The notes under the pieces were generated by a model that made no database searches, was not told the origin of the DNA, and saw only the letters and a list, made by a program, of their open reading frames with translations. DNA of 64,000 nt from Vibrio barjaei (GTDB taxonomy: Bacteria > Pseudomonadota > Gammaproteobacteria > Enterobacterales > Vibrionaceae), in the NCBI RefSeq assembly GCF_001639065.2, contig NZ_LQXO02000053.1, forward strand, positions 310,001-374,000, in the 5' to 3' direction. Both the position numbers and the translations under genes were made by a program. Positions 59,973 through 64,000 of the stretch are shown here, piece after piece. Every line of letters begins with the position of its first letter. The first letter of the stretch is position 1.

Positions 59973-61160
59973 TATATTTCAGTGGCTTCCAAATCATCTC
60001 AATCCTTAATTTTGCTATCTGCTGTGTTTTTCAGTTGGGGTCTACTAACTTCTGCAAACAGTATATTAGTCCCCTATTTTCAATCGACATTTTCACTAAG
60101 CTACGAACAGTCAATGCTTGTTCAACTGGCTTTTTATTTTGCTCCTTTTGCCATAAGCATTCCTACTTCTGCTTTAATGGCACGCAAAGGGTATAAGTTA
60201 AGCCTGACGGTTGCGCTCATACTCACATTTTTGGGCTCGCTCTGTTTGTGTATCAGCCTTTATGCTGAAAGTTTTGTCTTCGCGTTAAGTGCCGTTTTTA
60301 TCACCGCTATGGGAGTCGCGGCTTTGCAGGTTGTCGCTAACCCGTACATCATCAGAACCAGTAACGCACAGAACGAAACTAAGAGGTTAACGATCGCTTC
60401 AACGTTCAATTCGTTAGGTACAACCATCGGTCCTATTGTTCTTGGTATCGCTATGATTTCCATCGGACTATCCAACATTTACCTAGTTTTATCCGCATTG
60501 CTTGTTTTGCTTGCCTGTACTTTGTACTCCTCGTCGATAACCGATTATCGAAGCGTGGAGAGCGTGAAAATTCTAAGTCACCTAGCTACCTTACGACACC
60601 AGCCTCAGTTTATTTTTGGTGCTGCAACTATCTTTGTTTACGTTGGGGTCGAGGTGTCGATTGGTACCGTCACGATAAGTTATCTTTCTGACCCCAACAT
60701 TGGAGGATTCAGTGCTCCAGTTGCAGCGACATTAATGAGCTTATACTGGGCTGGCTCCCTGCTTGGTCGTTTTGGATACAGCATTTTTGCCCAACGTATT
60801 TCCGCGATGAACACGTTGTTCTCTGGCGCGTGTATCGCGATGATATTACTTTCAGTTGCTATCTTATCGCCGTCGCTTTTCGGCGGAGTCGCCCTAATAA
60901 TGATTGGCCTGTGCAATTCATTTATGTATCCAATCATATTCTCTCGAGCGGTTTCAGGACTCGGTGATGCAAGTGGTGCAGCGTCAGCGATTCTCATCAT
61001 GTGCGGTATTGGTGGCGGAATTATCCCTATGATTCAAGCAATGCTAATCACCAGGTTTGATGTCCCTACTAGTTACCTCATTCCCGTCCTGTGTTATGCC
61101 TTTATTGCTTCGTTCGCCTTCATCGCCAAGAAGCGAGGACTATCCATCGTGACCGCATAG
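59964..61160 (+). CDS. MFS sugar transporter, FucP-like
   Basis: Twelve-helix transporter of 398 residues, similar to the FucP/glucose-galactose group of the MFS. The stretch VFFSWGLLTSANSILVPYFQ in helix 1 and the QVVANPYI motif are typical of that group. It is the last gene of the PTS-mannosidase operon and might take up the free sugar or a related substrate, or release a product. Start: GTG at 59964 after GGAGGAGG. Confidence 0.82.
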   Translation: MWTYISVASKSSQSLILLSAVFFSWGLLTSANSILVPYFQSTFSLSYEQSMLVQLAFYFAPFAISIPTSALMARKGYKLSLTVALILTFLGSLCLCISLYAESFVFALSAVFITAMGVAALQVVANPYIIRTSNAQNETKRLTIASTFNSLGTTIGPIVLGIAMISIGLSNIYLVLSALLVLLACTLYSSSITDYRSVESVKILSHLATLRHQPQFIFGAATIFVYVGVEVSIGTVTISYLSDPNIGGFSAPVAATLMSLYWAGSLLGRFGYSIFAQRISAMNTLFSGACIAMILLSVAILSPSLFGGVALIMIGLCNSFMYPIIFSRAVSGLGDASGAASAILIMCGIGGGIIPMIQAMLITRFDVPTSYLIPVLCYAFIASFAFIAKKRGLSIVTA

Positions 61161-61169
61161 CAATGTATC

Positions 61170-62249
61170 TTATCTCGCTTGAACTGGTATCCGCTTTCTT
61201 CCCCACGGCTTGGAGCATTTCGCGAAACGTCCTGCGATTTGGTGGCCGCAGTGGTGGCAAACTCCAGAGCTAGTTAGCGCGCAATCGCCGAGTTGGTGCC
61301 AGTTACGTGAGAGCACTTTATTATGACAGTTTGGGCAATAGGTACTGCTGCAAGCTTCATCGTGTACATTGCCCACATAGACGTAGTGAAGACCGTTGTT
61401 AAGCGCTATGTTTCGCGCTCTGACTAAACTGTCAGCTGGTGTTCTGGTTTTATCGAGCATTTTAAAGTCTGGATGAAATGCGGTGAAATGAAGTGGCACT
61501 TCTGGGCCCAAATTATCCATGACCCACTGGGTCATGGCATCGATTTCAGCTGAGCTGTCGTTTTCGTCAGGGATAAGCAGAGTGGTAATTTCAAGCCAAA
61601 CATCGGTTTCATGCTTAAGATACTTCAACGTCTCTAATACCGGAGCAAGTTGCCCACTGCACACTTTATGATAGAAACGCTCAGTAAAAGCTTTTAGATC
61701 AATGTTGGCAGCGTCCATCACTGTATAGAAGGTTTCTCTTGGCTTCTCACACATGTAGCCTGCCGAAACCGCAACGGTATTTACTCCTACCTCCTTACAT
61801 GCGAGCGCCGTATCGACAGCATATTCAAGAAAAATCACTGGATCGTTGTAGGTAAAGGCGATGCTATCACTTTGGTGTTTCGTCGCTGTTAAGGCTATTT
61901 GCTCAGGACTTGCCTGACTGCCTAACGTGTCAATTTGACGAGACTTACTGATATTCCAGTTCTGGCAAAACTTGCACCCTAAATTACACCCCGCAGTCCC
62001 AAACGAGAGCACTGAACTACCCGGATAAAAATGGTTGAGGGGCTTTTTCTCTATAGGGTCGATGCAGAAACCACTCGAACGCCCATAGGTGGTCAACACT
62101 ATCTCACCATCAATGGCTTGACGAACAAAGCATGCGCCACGCTTGCCTTCTCTGAGGGTGCAAAAACGAGGGCAAACCGTGCAAGTGACTCTTCCATCGT
62201 CCTGCAAATGCCAAAATTGTGTACGGTGATTGGCGTTAACTGGTTCCAT
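61170..62249 (-). CDS. amrS: AmmeMemoRadiSam system radical SAM enzyme AmrS
   Basis: Radical SAM protein of 359 residues. The cluster motif is CNLGCKFC (CxxxCxxC), preceded by an extra CPRFC motif near residue 27. Near the C-terminus two CxxC pairs (CPNC, CHHCGH) form a zinc-ribbon-like element. It is divergent from the AmrB gene, 57 bp away, and completes the three-component AmmeMemoRadiSam set. The reaction and substrate are not established. Confidence 0.9.
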   Translation of the reverse strand: MEPVNANHRTQFWHLQDDGRVTCTVCPRFCTLREGKRGACFVRQAIDGEIVLTTYGRSSGFCIDPIEKKPLNHFYPGSSVLSFGTAGCNLGCKFCQNWNISKSRQIDTLGSQASPEQIALTATKHQSDSIAFTYNDPVIFLEYAVDTALACKEVGVNTVAVSAGYMCEKPRETFYTVMDAANIDLKAFTERFYHKVCSGQLAPVLETLKYLKHETDVWLEITTLLIPDENDSSAEIDAMTQWVMDNLGPEVPLHFTAFHPDFKMLDKTRTPADSLVRARNIALNNGLHYVYVGNVHDEACSSTYCPNCHNKVLSRNWHQLGDCALTSSGVCHHCGHQIAGRFAKCSKPWGRKRIPVQAR

Positions 62250-62306
62250 CTCACACCTTCATTCAGTACAAAAACTATACTAATGAGTATATACATTTGA
62301 TGTTAT

Positions 62307-63122
62307 ATGAGTGGAAAAATGACGATTAGACCTCCTGCTGTCGCGGGCCGTTTTTATAACAAGGATACCGAGCAACTCACTAGACAGGTAAACCAGTTAT
62401 TGACTGGCCCTAACGTCAGAGACGCAGAGACATGTAACGTTCAGAATGATCTGCGAGGACTTATTGTTCCACACGCAGGCTATGTATTTTCAGGAGAAAC
62501 AGCAGGATTAGCGTACCATCAGTTGCAATCTGTCGCACAGCAGTTTTCACGAGTGATTTTAGTTGGTCCTAGTCATCGAGTCGCGTTTCACGGATGTGCA
62601 TTACCTTCTGTGGGTGCCTTTGAAACACCTCTTGGCCGCGTGAGCATTGACCGAGATTGTGTCGAGTTACTTGCCGACAATTCCATGGTATCGATTAACG
62701 ATCAAGCACATGCTCAAGAACATAGCTTGGAAGTCCAACTTCCCTTTCTTCAAACGGTATTGGATGACTTTCAACTGCTGCCCATCGTCACAGGACAAGT
62801 TAGTGCCTTAGAGATTGCCAAACTTATTGAGCCAATATGGGACAGCAAGACCTTATTGGTGATCAGCACTGATCTTAGTCACTTTCATCGCTATTCTGAT
62901 TGCCAACGCCTTGACCGGCAGACCTGCAACAAAATTGAGTCAGGCATGACGACGATTACACCACACGAAGCGTGCGGTTCAACCGGTGTTAATGCCGTAA
63001 TCCATCTTATTTCAACCAAACATTACCAGTTACAGCGTCTCGCTTTGATTAATTCCGGAGACACTGAATATGGTGATAAACAAAGGGTCGTTGGTTATGT
63101 CAGTTACACAATCTGCCGCTAA
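62307..63122 (+). CDS. amrB: AmmeMemoRadiSam system protein B (Memo family)
   Basis: Memo-type protein of 271 residues, related to nonheme-metal dioxygenases. Conserved segments include VPHAGYVFSGETAG, GPSHRVAFHGCALP, EHSLEVQLPFLQ and STDLSHF, with His residues that could hold a metal. The start may be ATG 62307 or ATG 62319; neither has a strong ribosome binding site. It overlaps the AmrA gene. Confidence 0.9.
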   Translation: MSGKMTIRPPAVAGRFYNKDTEQLTRQVNQLLTGPNVRDAETCNVQNDLRGLIVPHAGYVFSGETAGLAYHQLQSVAQQFSRVILVGPSHRVAFHGCALPSVGAFETPLGRVSIDRDCVELLADNSMVSINDQAHAQEHSLEVQLPFLQTVLDDFQLLPIVTGQVSALEIAKLIEPIWDSKTLLVISTDLSHFHRYSDCQRLDRQTCNKIESGMTTITPHEACGSTGVNAVIHLISTKHYQLQRLALINSGDTEYGDKQRVVGYVSYTICR

Positions 63123-63708
63123 TCCATCGAAAAGTACGCTAACCCATAGCGAGCTTTCTATGTTGCTCGACGTGGTTGAACACACCATTCATTGCTATTT
63201 GAACGAACTACCGCTACCGAAAGTACTGGTACAAGATTACCCAGAAAGTTTGGCTTTACCCGGGGCTTGCTTTGTCACGCTAACCGTAAACAGTCAGCTG
63301 CAAGGCTGCATTGGCACAACAGTGGCACAGATTCCCTTAGTACTAGAAGTAGAGAGAAAAGCTTGGGCAGCGGCTTGCCAAGATAGACGATTTACCCCAC
63401 TTCAAAAACATCAAGCCGAAGCGCTTAACATTGAGGTTTCCGTACTGACACAACCCGAACTCCTGTACGTTGATTCGGAACAAGACTTACTACAGCACCT
63501 TTCCTTGCACCAGTGCGGTGTGACGTTAAAGGACGGAAAAAAAGGCGCGTTATTCTTACCCCAAGTTTGGGAACAACTCCCTAATCCGGCTCAATTCTTA
63601 GGACACCTAAAACAAAAAGCCGGGTGGTCTCTAGATTTTTGGAGTGATTCGATACAAGTCGCCACTTTCGAAGTGCAAGCATTAAGCCGCCCATTCCGCA
63701 GGCTATAG
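63097..63708 (+). CDS. amrA: AmmeMemoRadiSam system protein A (AMMECR1 family)
   Basis: AMMECR1-type protein of 203 residues. LQGCIGT and QDRRFTPLQ are family hallmarks, and EQLPNPAQFLGHLKQKAG is near the end. The start at 63097 overlaps the AmrB coding region by 26 bp; a start at 63070 would extend it further. Coupled translation with AmrB is likely. The function is not established. Confidence 0.88.
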   Translation: MSVTQSAANPSKSTLTHSELSMLLDVVEHTIHCYLNELPLPKVLVQDYPESLALPGACFVTLTVNSQLQGCIGTTVAQIPLVLEVERKAWAAACQDRRFTPLQKHQAEALNIEVSVLTQPELLYVDSEQDLLQHLSLHQCGVTLKDGKKGALFLPQVWEQLPNPAQFLGHLKQKAGWSLDFWSDSIQVATFEVQALSRPFRRL

Positions 63709-63725
63709 ATATTCTAACGCTCTGA

Positions 63726-64000
63726 TTAATAACCAGTGAGCTCCATATATCCTCTACCCAGATGAGATCCTTCAACGATAATTGGACCTTCCCAATATGG
63801 GATGGATAGTGGCATTTTGGCGTTAGGATTAAGTGCTGAAAGCTTTACGTTAATGCCCTGAGACACGACTTTTAGTATCCAATGCGTCGGGTATGATTGG
63901 CCTTCAATTATCGTTTGTTGAACGGCTGACAGTTCTAGATCGTTTTGAGTCAAAGTAATGCCTCGACCATCTTTATACATTAATCGCCCATAGGAATAAC
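63726..64000 (-). CDS. Lipocalin-like protein (AttH/CrtC type), C-terminus only
   Basis: A reading frame open to the window edge and ending at 63726 gives at least 90 residues. The end (YWEGPIIVEGSHLGRGYMEL) matches the closing motif of the AttH/CrtC-type lipocalin-like 'predicted secreted hydrolase' family, so only the last quarter of a longer protein is here. The motif KDGRGITLTQNDL before it fits as well. The upstream part and the signal peptide lie outside the window. Confidence 0.65.
   Translation of the reverse strand, partial: YSYGRLMYKDGRGITLTQNDLELSAVQQTIIEGQSYPTHWILKVVSQGINVKLSALNPNAKMPLSIPYWEGPIIVEGSHLGRGYMELTGY

Noticed and set aside
1..64000. tRNA, rRNA, CRISPR array, insertion sequence or prophage
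   Set aside because: None found; the XRE protein at 23359 has no accompanying phage genes and no direct repeats were found that look like attachment sites or CRISPR.

Overview
The window looks like chromosomal DNA of a marine gammaproteobacterium, most likely a Vibrio or close relative. The evidence is protein-level: enterobacterial/vibrio-type PstSCAB, SelD, TfoX/Sxy and OmpU-like porins, a FruB/FryA-type PTS protein, a NosRZDFYL cluster, and Vibrio-like spacing, ribosome binding sites and terminators. I see no rRNA, tRNA, CRISPR array, transposase, integrase or phage structural gene. The gene content is metabolic and accessory (alternative respiration, catabolism, transport), as often seen on a Vibrio second chromosome; that placement is inference.

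Layout. 1-3844: N-terminus of a chemotaxis receptor (minus strand), then a pstSCAB phosphate uptake operon. 3960-19344: a catabolic island. Eight minus-strand genes form two transcription blocks: an xdhA-xdhB fusion, xdhC and a purine permease; then ygeW, ygeX, ygeY, hyuA and a carbamate kinase. A divergent sigma-54 activator of the YgeV type and selD follow on the plus strand. The homologous E. coli genes belong to an anaerobic urate/purine degradation route ending in diaminopropionate, pyruvate, ammonia and carbamoyl phosphate-derived ATP. I find a sigma-54 promoter-like element in front of each block, and a shared TTGATAG-type palindrome or half-site upstream of both, which suggests one YgeV-controlled regulon.

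19348-22195: an operon of an M23 murein endopeptidase, a DUF1007 protein and a NicO-type metal transporter behind a near-consensus Zur box, so probably part of the zinc-starvation response. 22336-29911: an aldo/keto reductase, a small XRE-type protein, two tandem paralogous porins, an uncharacterised protein, a LysR regulator and a divergent DMT exporter. 30003-33318: a ProX/ProW/ProV-type glycine betaine (or related quaternary amine) ABC importer. 33320-37559: a SnoaL-like protein, an unrecognised protein, a TfoX-family protein and an orphan OppA-type binding protein.

37685-45600: nosRZDFYL for nitrous oxide respiration, preceded by a perfect FNR box. 45842-52510: small membrane proteins, an SMR exporter, a DUF1501/DUF1800 pair (the DUF1501 protein carries a Tat signal and a discoidin domain), an MFS protein and two small unknown genes. 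52719-61160: a PTS catabolic operon for an alpha-mannoside-like substrate: an unknown small ORF, separate IIB and IIC proteins, a GH38 alpha-mannosidase, an HPr-EI-EIIA fusion and an MFS sugar transporter. 61170-63708: the three-gene AmmeMemoRadiSam system, whose function is not established to my knowledge. The right edge cuts a lipocalin-like (AttH/CrtC-type) protein.

The most interesting items are the inferred YgeV/sigma-54 purine regulon with its Mo-FAD fusion hydroxylase and neighbouring selD, the Zur-controlled endopeptidase operon, the PTS-mannosidase operon with its self-contained phosphotransfer protein, and several perfect inverted repeats that overlap ribosome binding sites or lie between genes of one operon.
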